A stretch of 64,000 nucleotides of DNA, taken from positions 5,714,609 through 5,778,608 of the forward strand of contig OZ005700.1 in NCBI GenBank assembly GCA_963930775.1. Reading direction: 5' to 3'. The DNA comes from Cliona cf. orientalis (taxonomy: Eukaryota; Porifera; Demospongiae; Clionaida; Clionaidae). A program made the position numbers and the translations under genes. Of this stretch, positions 43,501-55,500 are shown piece by piece. A model generated the notes under the pieces. That model saw only the letters and a program-made list of their open reading frames with translations, searched no databases and had not been told where the DNA came from. Each line of letters starts with the position of its first letter. Positions within the stretch are counted from its first letter, which is position 1.

Positions 43501-46500
43501 ATTACTGAAAAATTAAACTTTTTGTCAATGCAGTATATAGAGGTCGCCATATCCTATTATTCAATAGTAGAGGACAAAAAATTTTAGCATGACAAAATTT
43601 CACCTATGAGAGCAGGTGGTGAAATAGACAAAAATATAATATTAAGATTATGGTATCAGTTGTTCCATTCTGAGTACCCATAAAAAAGATTATCAGTAAT
43701 TTTAATATCCACTCATTTATGCTCTTTTTTGTTCTACAAGACGGGATAGCCATACACTAAGTAAAGGAATTTCCAGTTTGTGGAAAGAGGAAAACAAAAT
43801 TGTGGCCAAGGTGAGGCTTGAAACTCATAAGCATAATATATTATTATGATGTATGCAATTTTTGCCAGAATTATAGTAATTCCCAATAAGGTAATAATTG
43901 GGCAGGAGAGTGAAAATCATGTCATTAAAATTGATGCAGACATACATCAATGAACTAGATCTCTATTATATAGAGCACATACCACAGATTTGCAATGATA
44001 TTTCACATGCATACTAGTCGCTTGATAGTATTTAGATTGCCTATTTGGATTTTCTCTATCTTTACATAATAATTGTAACCTAGTGCATAAATTTTACAAG
44101 CAATTACAATAAGAGAATCAGTTACTCGTCCCTAGCTCATGCATGTGGGATGATGAGAAGAGCAATGTCAGCATGATCTATATGAGGCCCTTTCAAAATG
44201 CTGAAAGTATGAACTTTCCCTCGTTATAATAATATTATTATATAATCTTTAGGAGGCTGTTCTACTGTACCTTCTGGTTCAACTCAATAGTTTTCTCTAG
44301 TGTGTCAATCTCATTTCGATCCTTGGAAGTAACATTCTCTTCCATGAGTCGTTGTTGCAATTCTTTGGTCACTCTCAGCATCTGAATATCTTTGGCTTTC
44401 TCCATCAAATCCTCTGCTTCCATGTGCATCTTTTGATGCTCCCTTTATCATAAAATAAGCATACTGTTATATTATAGTGTTTCATTTAGGGCCTACCCCC
44501 AAACCTTGAAGTCAATAATAGTTATGTATTCATGTTGAAGCACACTAACTACCCCATTTACTCACAAAATGTGAACTACCATAGGATAGTTTTTAATTGT
44601 GTGTAGATAGCAAACTTTGAATTCAATATAATTGCAAACATTGGCCCCATACTGTTATATAGCACAAGTGAGGGGCTCGCTTCACTTATCCTTGCTACAC
44701 TCAATTTGATTATCTTCTATCACAGCCATACATATGCATATAGGAGTGTTGTAAACAGCTACAAGTATAAAAATAAGCAAATGTAGGGTGGCAGTAACAA
44801 AAAGCACCAACACAAGAGTGGTAGTGATGAAAAACCAATACTGTACCTTATTGTTGCCTTATTTATAAGCCCCCGTGTGGTTGGGGGGGGGGGGGGGGGT
44901 GGAGGGGGGGCTTGTCTTTGGGAGGATACAGTACTAGGAGATATCCGATACTACATCTTTATTTTAAGTTTTGATCATGAGTCATCACTGCTTGACTGGA
45001 TGTCTCCTAGTATTAGTTTTCCATCATTACCACTCTTGTTCCGGTGCTTTTTGTTGCTGCCAATATGGGGTGCCAAGTGTGTCAAAAACACTTAAAAATG
45101 CTATAATAATAGCGATTCCGGATGATCGACCTAGGTGCATAAAAGCAGTTACAACTCAGCAACAGAGGGGATTGACAACAAAAAAAACAAAAATCACAAG
45201 ATAGCTTAGAAAATCTTTCATTTAAGCCTCGAAACAAGCAAACTGGTTGAGTACACGCCTTGCAGATTTAATATTTAGCTCTATGGAAAAATGTATGGAA
45301 AAACAATAATCGGCACGTAAATTGGGTACACTTCAACCTTTCAACAAAAAATACATATTGCTGAATAGGCCTCACCAAGTGGAAGCTATCAACACCTTAA
45401 TCATATAAATTGCTATTGCCACCAGTTTGCACCATCGAGCCGAAAAATTAGGTGTCCGGAATCGCTAATAATATTATTATATATACCTGCCACCCCTACT
45501 TTTGCTTCATTTAATTGTTTTTATCCTTGTTTGTGTTCATTTTTTGTTAACTTTGTACACAAACTAGACACCATGCAATGTATCATGCGGATACTGAATT
45601 AGTTATCATTGTTATTAATTACCGCATCTGCACGTGCAACAGGTAAAGTATTCGGCTATGTCATCGTCGTTGTCGTGAGCACCAAAATCGCCACATCTCA
45701 AGATCTACACACCTGAACGACTTGTAAGCACAATGAATCAAAAGAATTTGGCAAAAAACTGGCTGGCTGAAATTTCCACGATTGCGGAATTAACTTTTCT
45801 GTAGCTACAGATTGTGCAGTGTGCGTGCAGGGTATAGAGCTCTAGTTACAGAAAATAAAAATAACATTAAATTTTTGTTAGGAATTCGAACAGCAATAAA
45901 CAAAACCAGTAGCTTCTTTCTGAAGCTGTAGCACTTGTATACAAGTCCTAAGATTTTTTCATAGAATAAATATCAGGACTTGAGTGGAGATCGAACCCAC
46001 ACACTCGCATCTGCTCTACCAGTTGAACTACCAAACCCCTGAGAGCAAGACGGGGGGGGGGGGGGGGGGGGGGGGGGGTATACAAGTGCTACTTCTTGGT
46101 GCCCATTACATTAAATTTCTCTTATAGAACACCCCTGGGTGACGATGCTGTCACCTGTGGCACTCAGCCAGGTGAAATCATCAAATATAATCATAAGCTG
46201 TAGCACTTGTATACAAGTCCTAAGATCTTTTTATAGAAAAAATCTCAGGACTGGAGTGGGATTGAACCCACACACTCACATCTCTGGTGTGATGCTGTAC
46301 AGTCTGTCCAGGCCACTGCTTGTACCTAAAACCAATATTGTCACTGGTGCTAAAACCAATACTGCCACTGGTGCTCATACAGTTGAGTTGCCAAGCCCCT
46401 GGGAGCAAGCAAAATCTTAGGGCTTGCATATTATATAAGTGCTACAGCTCATGATTATTTGATGAGTTCGGCCTGATGGCTCGAACATCTAGCCGAGTGC

Positions 46501-49500
46501 CGCAGGTGCATGACAGCATCGTCACCCAGGGTTGTTCCATAAGAGAAGTTTAATTTAATATCTAAAGCTTCTTTCTGGTTCACAAAGGAAGGCATATTAT
46601 ACATACCAAAGTAGTTGTGGGTGTGCATTATTTACAGCTTGATTCACGGGTGTGGTATCCATAAATAATTATTGTACTAGGTGTACATGTATATACATAA
46701 TAGTTCTGTGGCGCTGTACTTGAAACACTTAACGAAGGGTGAAAACTGCTGGAATTTCACACAATTGATCCTGAAACTAAATTGAATGATATGTGGCATC
46801 GAATTACATAAAAGAGGGAGAAAATGTGATTTTTGCCACCCTTGGGTTCCATATGTAAACAACCCTTTCTATGTATGTCAATAGGCTTTCTAGGTGTAAA
46901 CTCACTCATAGAACACAATGGTCAAGGTTAGAAGTTCTAAAACCATTCCATTCTTGAGATATTTTCATTTTTGTAATGTATCTTGTATGTAATGTTTGGG
47001 CCATCCCGACTTATAGATAGAGTCTACTGACTATGATTCTAGGGTATACGTATTGCAACTATACATGATACCGACTCAATGATACTATAATATTGCAACT
47101 ATGTATGAAGATACTGAAGAGGTACCACAATGATGACACGGACAATAGTGGTATCTTTCTTGTGAATTAGGCTGCATAGCTAACTACAATGTCATGTAAG
47201 TGACCATTGTCATCTGATTTTGTACAGTTTATCCAGGCCACTGCTTGTACCTAAAACCAATACTGTCACTGGTGCTCATACAGAGACTACCTATATTAAT
47301 TTTAGTTTCTAGCACTCAACAGCCAGAGATAATATAGTTAATCTTCAGGATAAATCGTCTCCGCTGACTTCCTATGACAGACAGACAGATACATGTATGA
47401 TTATGTTTGTGAACCAATAAATTGCAAGAAGTTGCAAATAGACTTGTCATTATTTGTTGTTATTGTTGTTGTTGTTGGGGTAAGAGAGTTGAGGTGATTC
47501 ATCAAACCAATGATTAAACTCTCCTTATCTTTTACAGACACGTGTTTGATATTCTGCAGATTGGCTCCCAAAACACAAACTTGGTGCCCACTAAAACAAA
47601 CTTCGGCTGTAATGCACTATTACTGTCAGTACAAATCGCATAACTTATTAAGTAATAACACCATAATGAAATGAAGCACTATCGTGCAAAACCTCGGCAT
47701 GTTGCGATCTATAGCTAGTAGCTAAGCAAGCTGCACGTTATCAAGGTTGTAATACTGTGCCCAGCTCTAGAGTCACCACAAGAATGCAATACACATTGTG
47801 CAAAATTATGTAATAGTACCACAGATCAGCAGATCTAGTGCATACCTTAAGGACACTTTTTGTTTGTGGGTATATACTAAATTTAGCAAAATTAGCGATT
47901 TGCCCAATTTTCGCTAATATTTGTACCCGCGAATATTAAAATTTTCAACATTTTTGAATAAATAGAATGTTAATCTTGATAAATCGCTAAAATGAGTATC
48001 CGCTAAATGCACTATTTCCAAAATTCACTAAGATTTGTACCTGCAAATAATCGTAGCCCTAAGGTACTTAGCCTCGGTTCCAGGACCTTTGAGGGGGAGC
48101 AGAAAGGGCCTGGTAACTACTGCATGTGCATGCTCCAACCACCCCAAGAAAACCTAGAGCGCTGCAAACGTCTGTATGCCTTTCCCCCCTCCACCTGCGG
48201 CCTGGGTATGAGGCTACACTGAAGTCTCAAGAAGAAGGCTGTGGTGGTCAGCAAATGTCACCAGAACTTTTGAACAAAGTGTTTTCAATGCAATCCATAC
48301 AATGCATATTTTGAAAATTCCATAAGCCTCATACCAAGGCTCTAGTGGGGAGGAGAAAAGAGAGCCTGGTATCAATTGCATGCGCATGCACTTAATTTCC
48401 CCAGATTGTGGATATTTTTTGTATACTATCCGTATATTTAAACTTGAACCCAGGCAAATGTTCAGCAGAACTACAAGGACCGCACAACAACAAAGGTTTT
48501 TCAGCCAATGAGTGAGCTGTATTTGTGCTACAATAGCTGACTGGACTTGGCCTCATTCGATGTTTTCATTGCTTGAAGGAGTAGGAGAGCATTGACCTTG
48601 ATAGACTGACGCCCAATGAGGCTTGTTTGAATTCGTAAAACTACTCTGGACAACACCATTGAATAAATTAAACAGCCTCATTGTCGAGATACAGTGCTAT
48701 TCAAATGTTGATTACATACTTTTTGTTGTAGTCACGTGGATTTAAATAAGTGCATGTGCACGCAATTGATACCAGGTTCTCCTTTCCCCTCCCCCCTAGA
48801 GCGTTGGTAGGAGGCTAATAAACGCAGCTTGCTTGGTAACAGAGAGACTGACTGACACACACACACAGAACTACTCTACCCCTCGCACATGTGCTGAGGG
48901 TTAATTGTACCTACTCTAGATCTGTTATGATGACAACTTTACCATTCCAGCATACAAATTCCCTTCTTGAAATCCTTGCACTCAGCCATAGCATGCAATT
49001 TCCCTTCACCAAGTGTCTAGTTACAAAGATTAATATGATTATGATACTGGTTATGATACCACATCATATTACCTTAATCTGACTGTTTAGCTCTTCAATG
49101 CGACTACGATGCACAAAAACACTGTCGGAGAAATTTGGTATGAATTTGCCCATGTCTATTTCAACTTGACCCTGCTTAAGCAAGAATTGAATTTCCAAAT
49201 TTAAATCAGAAACCATCTTATCTTCTTGCAACCTGTATAGGAAATTATTATGTGTCATAGCTACAGCATATCATCGAGGGGTAGGAAAGCCTTCATCCAC
49301 AGTGATCTTTTTTAGGTATTGAGAGATATGGTGCAATTGAAGATCACCCATTATTTGTCATAATCATAGTTATTAATAGCAGGGAGCTCATTTCGCTCGT
49401 CCCCCGCAACACATTAAACGTCAGAAGGCTCAGAGTCACATATTAGAAATTCATTATACTATTGTAATAACATACTTGTTAAGCTCTTTGAAGGCATCTT

Positions 49501-52500
49501 GGATGACCTGTTGTACATGGTCATCCTCAGCTTGTCTCTTGTTGAGGAAAGCAGTCATTTCTGCCATTTTCAAAGCCATTGCTTTTACCTATAAGCAAAG
49601 AGAGTTTGTTATTAATAATCTACTAAATAAAGCACTATAGTGCAAAATTCTTGGCATAAATGCATGCACTAAGCAGTATTGTATGTCCACCATTAATACT
49701 GCAAGTTCCTCACATAATAATATATTGGGTAACAGTGTCAAACATAAAGTATATGTACAACAAATTGATCTGCAGATAGATCTGCAGGCTGTGCTGACTC
49801 AGCAACTTGATCTGCAAATCGATCTGCAGGTTGTGCTGACTATATATAATCTATAATTCAATCCACAAAATGTTTGGACTCAAATTGATCTGCACACTGC
49901 AAATCAACCTATATGCAAATGTGCAATACATACAATTATGGCATCAGCTGGGGGGGGGGGGGGGGGTGTAAATGGCTTCATCTGCACCCAATCCATACAC
50001 CAGTGCATCCACCATAATATAGCTACATACTTTTATACTGTAGCTATATAATTACCCCGCACGCGTACGCAAGGGGTAAAATAATTGGTTTTGCTGTCGT
50101 TGTTGTTATGAGTACAATATCTCAAGGTGTAGGCGTCTAAGCAACTCGTAGGCACAATGAATCAATCTATTTTGGAGAAAAACTGGCCTTAGTGTGCTTT
50201 AAATCGAGGGACACACACCACAAACATCACAAATAGTGTCTTTCTGTTGGCCAACGTAGCTATGCCTATCGACAGTGCCTACTCAATACATAACACCTTA
50301 TGGTGAGCAATTTTCGTGGAAAGTCAGAGAAAGCCCTAAGAATTTATTTTCATGATTTTAAATTTCATGACAGCAACCCAGTCCAGGGGCGTGGCACTGC
50401 ACAAATGATGATGTAATTGATACATGTGCTCGATTTCGTGTCACAAAGCTGCATCTGCAGAGACTTCGACAAATAGCATGAGATAGAAGAATATTAGTGT
50501 TGAGGATGCCATTAACTGGATGACAGTGCCACTGTTGCTTGCTAACAGTTGGCCGCGCTGCCACGATGATTTTGGCCATGCCCATCATCCATCCACTCGC
50601 CCCTGTATAATATCACCACAGGCATTAATGATCTTCGTGAGTGGAAATTTTCGTGACTGCCAAGTCAAGGTCACCACTCACAGTTGATACCCATGTACTA
50701 AGTGTGGTACATGGGGTGTATGCGGGTAATTTTCATGGGGGCTAATTTTCGTGGAAAGTCCGAAAAGGCCCTCAAAATCAATTTTCATGAATTTAAATTT
50801 TGTGACAGCAACCAGTCCAGGAGCGTGGCACTGCTGCACAAGCGATGATGTCGTACTCGCAATCTCGCTCACGATCACTAAGCCATACCTACAGAGACTT
50901 GGACAAATAGCATGAGATAGAAGAATATTAGTGTCGAATATGCTATCAGCTGGATGATAATGGCTACTGTTGCTTGCTAATACTATGAAGTGTTGGCTGC
51001 GCTGCAATGATGTTTGTGGCCACGCCCATCATCATGGACTTGCACATCACTGTAGGCATTAATTTTCGTGGGTGGGAAAATTTCGTGACTGCCAAGTCAA
51101 CCACGAAAGTAACGAATATTAGCACCCCACGAAAATTACCCACCATACGGTAGTGGGAGTTTACAACATTTGAAATCTCAGCAGGCAAAGCTTGGGGGGG
51201 GGGGGGGGGGGGTGGGCGTGGAGATAGTGAGATATACTTCATTAAGCCAGTCCCTTTTTATGACTACTCAAGCGTCATTTTAATTAGGGGTTTACTAATA
51301 ATATTATACTACAGATACCTTTTGTTCACTAGCAACCTTCCTTCTTCGATATGCAGTGAACCTGTCCCAAACAGGATACTCAAGCCCTTCTGGCATGTTG
51401 GATGCATCGTCAAATTCTGCCATAGGATCATCGTTCCCATCCAGCTGTGCTTGTCTCCTTCCAGTTACTGATGATGATGGTCTAAAAGCAAATGGGTTCT
51501 GCGAGTTAGTATCAGGCTTCATCCCTTCATTGCTTGGACCTTGCTTGAGTTTAAATACTCTAGGTCTTTTCCTAAACAGCTTGTAAAGCAGATCGATGAA
51601 TGGCTCACAGTCAGAAAAATCTCTTTTGAAAGATTTGTCCAGCTCTCTATCTTCTGCTACCATCTGTGCATATTGTTCATGAAGCTCTTCAATGTCACGC
51701 CTAGTACCAGTAATTCTGCCTCCAATATGTACCTATGCACAAAGACAATCAACGGATATTCTCTGCATACCTAACCTTACTTTAGATATCTTCTTTTCTT
51801 CTAACACTGTGCCAAGTTGGATCTCTTTCTGTGTCACTTCTTCATCGGTGAGTAAGGCTCTCGTCAAACAAAGCATCATTAATTCTTGTTGGTGGATCGC
51901 CATTTCTATCTTTATTTTCAAGTGAAATAACTTGAGTATGCGCTCATCAAACTGATCCATCTCCTGAACAATTGACACCTGAAGTTTCCTAAGTTCAGCT
52001 TCGAATGCCTTCTTTAGCTTTTCCCTCTCCTCTAAAAATTCAGTCTCTTTCTTCTCAAAGTCTCTGGCCATTCTGATTTCTTCTTCTGACATTTCACTAG
52101 GATCCTTGGACAGGAAGTCTGGTCTTGGTAGATCCTAGAGAACAAGCAAATACTTCAAGCTCATACATGGGATCACGTAAGCCAAGGGAGTGCATGAAGT
52201 TCGACCAGCCATACTTAGTAGCTTGTAAGGTATTCACTGGATACATCCATCAGATACTCTACACATTTACAAGTCTTAGAAAAGCTCCACCGACACACGG
52301 TGTGTGAAATTGCCACGCCCACTTCTCCCCCCAAATTTTTTTCTGGATGAAACCCTGAATGTTGGCTGGACATGAATCTGACATCAAGTTATATGAAGTG
52401 GGCGTGGCAGTTTCACACACCGTGTTCCCCCTCCTCCCCCATTAACCATTAAGATGTGTTTTTGGATGTCACTGAGATACTATATTACGTGATTTCATCT

Positions 52501-55500
52501 AGTGCTCTTAAATAATTTAAGTTATTATGAAAACTTGACCACTTGCCCAGTAGCTGCATGTAATGGTTCGTGTGGTAAAAGGTCGTCAATATAGTGCGTA
52601 CACACATTGATACTGCACTGGCGCCTCAATCACAGAGATGGAGTCTGAGAGTCGACCGCGGCCGACTCTCGACCTCGATACTGATAATTTTCAATCACAA
52701 GAGATGAACTCGACAGCTTCTGAACATCAGGTTAGTCGCGGCATGGCACACAGCGTGCGTGCTATATATAGCACAAGGCTAGCTTTTTTTATCCACGGGA
52801 TTACGTCAGCCAAGAGAACGCGTGAAGTTCGGCCGGCGGTACTTCGCAGAGAAAGTAGCGCTCAGCTTATAATGTATTTGCTGGATACATGCGTCAGATA
52901 CTCTACATATATACCGATTTTCAAGTCTCAGAAAGGCTCCACGGAGGCCCTGAATTTTCTGGCAATTACCTCATAGATTACGTCATCATTACCTAATAAC
53001 CGCAGAAAAGTAAATTTCTACTGGGCAAGTAATTACTGATCACTCGCACCACAAAAATTGCACACTAGTGACCCTCCCCCACTACCTTCGCTATCTCTCT
53101 CTTTCTCTCGAGCTTTCTCTCTCCTTTCCCTTTTTTCTTCTTTCTCTCTTCCTTTTGGTGGGTATTATGGGGGGGGGGGGGGGGGGGGGGGGCTTTCCCC
53201 ACCCCCCACCCCCCCCCCAAAACCCTGACATTGGTGTTGGTCTGACATAGTAATAGAGTTATACCGTATAGCGGGAAATTTTCGAGGGAGAAAACTTTCG
53301 CGGATCGGTAGGAAAGGAGCATTTCGCGGAGAAAACTTTCACGGAACGTTAAGACTGATCGCATAATGGATGTGGCATGCCTTAGAATTTCGTGGAGAAA
53401 ACTTTCGCGGATGGCTGAAAAATCGCGAAATTCGTGAAAGTTTTCTCCCTTGAAAATTTTCCGCTATACGGTAGTCTGTTATGCTCATAGATCATTATTA
53501 CCACATAATCACAAGAAGTAAATTGCTACTACGGGTATGTATAACAAATTTTGGCAATTTTCAGGGAGGGGGTGCCAGTCATTGGGGGGGGGGGGGGGGG
53601 GGGGGGGGAGGGGAGAATCCCAGGGTGCCCCCCTCTGTAATAATTCCTGCTTTAAATATCTAATATTTAGATCGTATCAACTAGATCCCCAAGCAGGTAT
53701 GTTATAGTTATAGCATGGGGCCAGGGATTTATGGCAGTAAACCGACCTGAGTCCGAGAGCGTAGCCAGAGGACAAGGGTGGTTTACCAATCTAGCCCTTC
53801 TCCCGTTTTTTACAAAATCTTTCTATGACGGCAAGCATGAGAAGGCTCCACATTCGTTCATTCATGAGTAAAAGTTCATCCGGCCATGTGTCCATCTGTC
53901 TGGGTTGAATGTAACAGGCACATGTGAAAGAAATAAATAGCTCCATTGTTGCCGTGCATGCTACCAGTAAAACACATAATGGATGGCCAAGGAAGCAAGC
54001 AAGCAAAGCAAGGATCGAGCTTGAATGAGAAAGAGCAAGAGTGTGGGTGTTTAGAAAGGAAGCCAAAAATACACGTGCTGAAATTGGATACGACTGATGG
54101 ATCATAAATGAGACAGCAGCAGCAAGGCACTGCCAGATAAGATACAGCAGGGAGTAGAGGTAAGAGAAACAAACACCAAGAATTACCACAAAAAGAATAG
54201 ACGTACAGGCTTCAAAGGCAATTAAATAGGCGCCAGAGAGAGTTAGACAGCTATAGTTGACAAGGATCAGAGGCAGAATAGTAGCCTTTCATATCGATAT
54301 GTTGCTACATGAATGCTATGCACTAATTATTACTATGATATATTATAAGGGAGCCTAACCTTGAGTATGCGTTTACGGTGTAGGCTATAAACACAGTGAG
54401 CAAATGCTTGCCCCCACATCACACTAGTACTAGATATTTTCTGCATGCTTAAATTTTGGATGGAGTCTCTGTATACAATATGTATTTGGTTTTGGCTAAC
54501 CTTGAAAAGATCCTCTTCAACATTGGCCTCTAGTCGTCCACCCATCATCATGTCCAGGGCCCTTTCCCTGGGGTTATCTCCCATCTCTGCTCTACGCCTT
54601 TTCTCCTCCTGCTTAGCCTCTTCCTCCAGTTTCTTCTCTTCTTCAGGAGAGATATATTTTTCAACAAGAACCTCACTATCTTTAACAACTAATAATTTTT
54701 CCGGTGTTTCATCCTCATCCAGACTGGGATTCATAATAGCATCACTGAGCTTTAGTTGTTGAACTATTTTACCAATACGAATATTCTTTTCTTTGATCCG
54801 TGTAATTTCCATTACTTTCTGCCTGAAAACTTCATCAAACTCTTCATTAAATCTTTTCTTGATTTGGTAGATACAATCCTGTGGAGAGTATCAGTGAAGT
54901 AAGTTCTCTAAAGAGATTATTTGCCAATAATCAGACCTCAAGAATTGCAATTTGGTGTTTTCTAGCAAAGGATGAGTACAAATTGAACTGATCATACAGC
55001 AATTCACAAGCACCACCTAGTTGGGCCGCATGACTGCCAAGTAATGCATTAGAGTTGCCCTTTCCCTCCTGCTGCTGCTTTGGCTTTGCTTGATTTTCTA
55101 GCTCTTCTGCCATCTCATCCTCATCTAATCTTAAATCCTGTGATACACAGTATCATTAGTACGCAAGTGTCAGTAATTTTATGCCCTCACGTCCATGTGA
55201 AGAGATTGAAGTGTTAGCTTCAAGTCACTTCCTACTTCTTGGCGAATCTGTGAGATTTGTTTGGTACTCTTTATACTCTAGTTATGTGTATAAATACAAA
55301 TACTTACTGTTTTCTCTCTATTTTCAATACTTCGAAGCGCTTTAATTCTGTTTAGTTCATTTAACACAGATGCACTACGAGTTTTCAAGGGGTAATTACA
55401 GACTTCAAGACAACTGTTAAATGCCTATATAGATATACATCGAAGTTTCAGCAGAGTCAAGCCACATGTATATAATATATCTATATTACATGGACCATTA

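Larger units (their letters stand above)
37526..44438 (-). other. CFAP43: CFAP protein: C-terminal coiled coil and tail
   Basis: Exon 44271-44438 (AKDIQMLRVTKELQQRLM), exon 42646-42799 (SVWEYKRTLSKLESEIND) and the last exon 37526-37692. The last exon spans a 4.95 kb intron but its phase fits exactly, and its product MNDIVTRQKLVETIKTQD followed by the conserved FPALVQ tail matches the family. Stop is TAA at 37526-37528 (read on minus). Confidence 0.85.
49073..52134 (-). other. CFAP43: CFAP protein: central coiled-coil block
   Basis: Exon 51781-52134 reads DLPRPDFLSKDPSEMSEEE and FDERILKLFHLKIKIEMA. Exon 51319-51732 has the family signatures GGRITGTRRDIEELH, ELDKSFKRDFSDCEPFIDLL and MPEGLEYPVWDRFTAYRRR. 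Exons 49476-49588 and 49073-49232 continue the coil (MAEMTAFLNKRQAEDDHVQQ, LKQGQVEIDMGKFIPNF). Confidence 0.88.

Noticed and set aside
45950-46052. Functional tRNA gene on the minus strand
   Set aside because: Boxes A and B are too close for a full anticodon arm and no complete cloverleaf can be drawn; a SINE-like relic fits better.
50358-51242. Minus-strand frames of 76-109 codons also found at 2414-2659 and, on plus, 60603-61040
   Set aside because: They are shared because all lie in copies of the family B miniature element; frames are not consistently preserved.
53791-54189. 132-codon membrane-protein-like gene inside a CFAP intron
   Set aside because: Hydrophobicity comes from T- and C-rich sequence, an overlapping frame is equally open, and there is no recognisable family or splice context.
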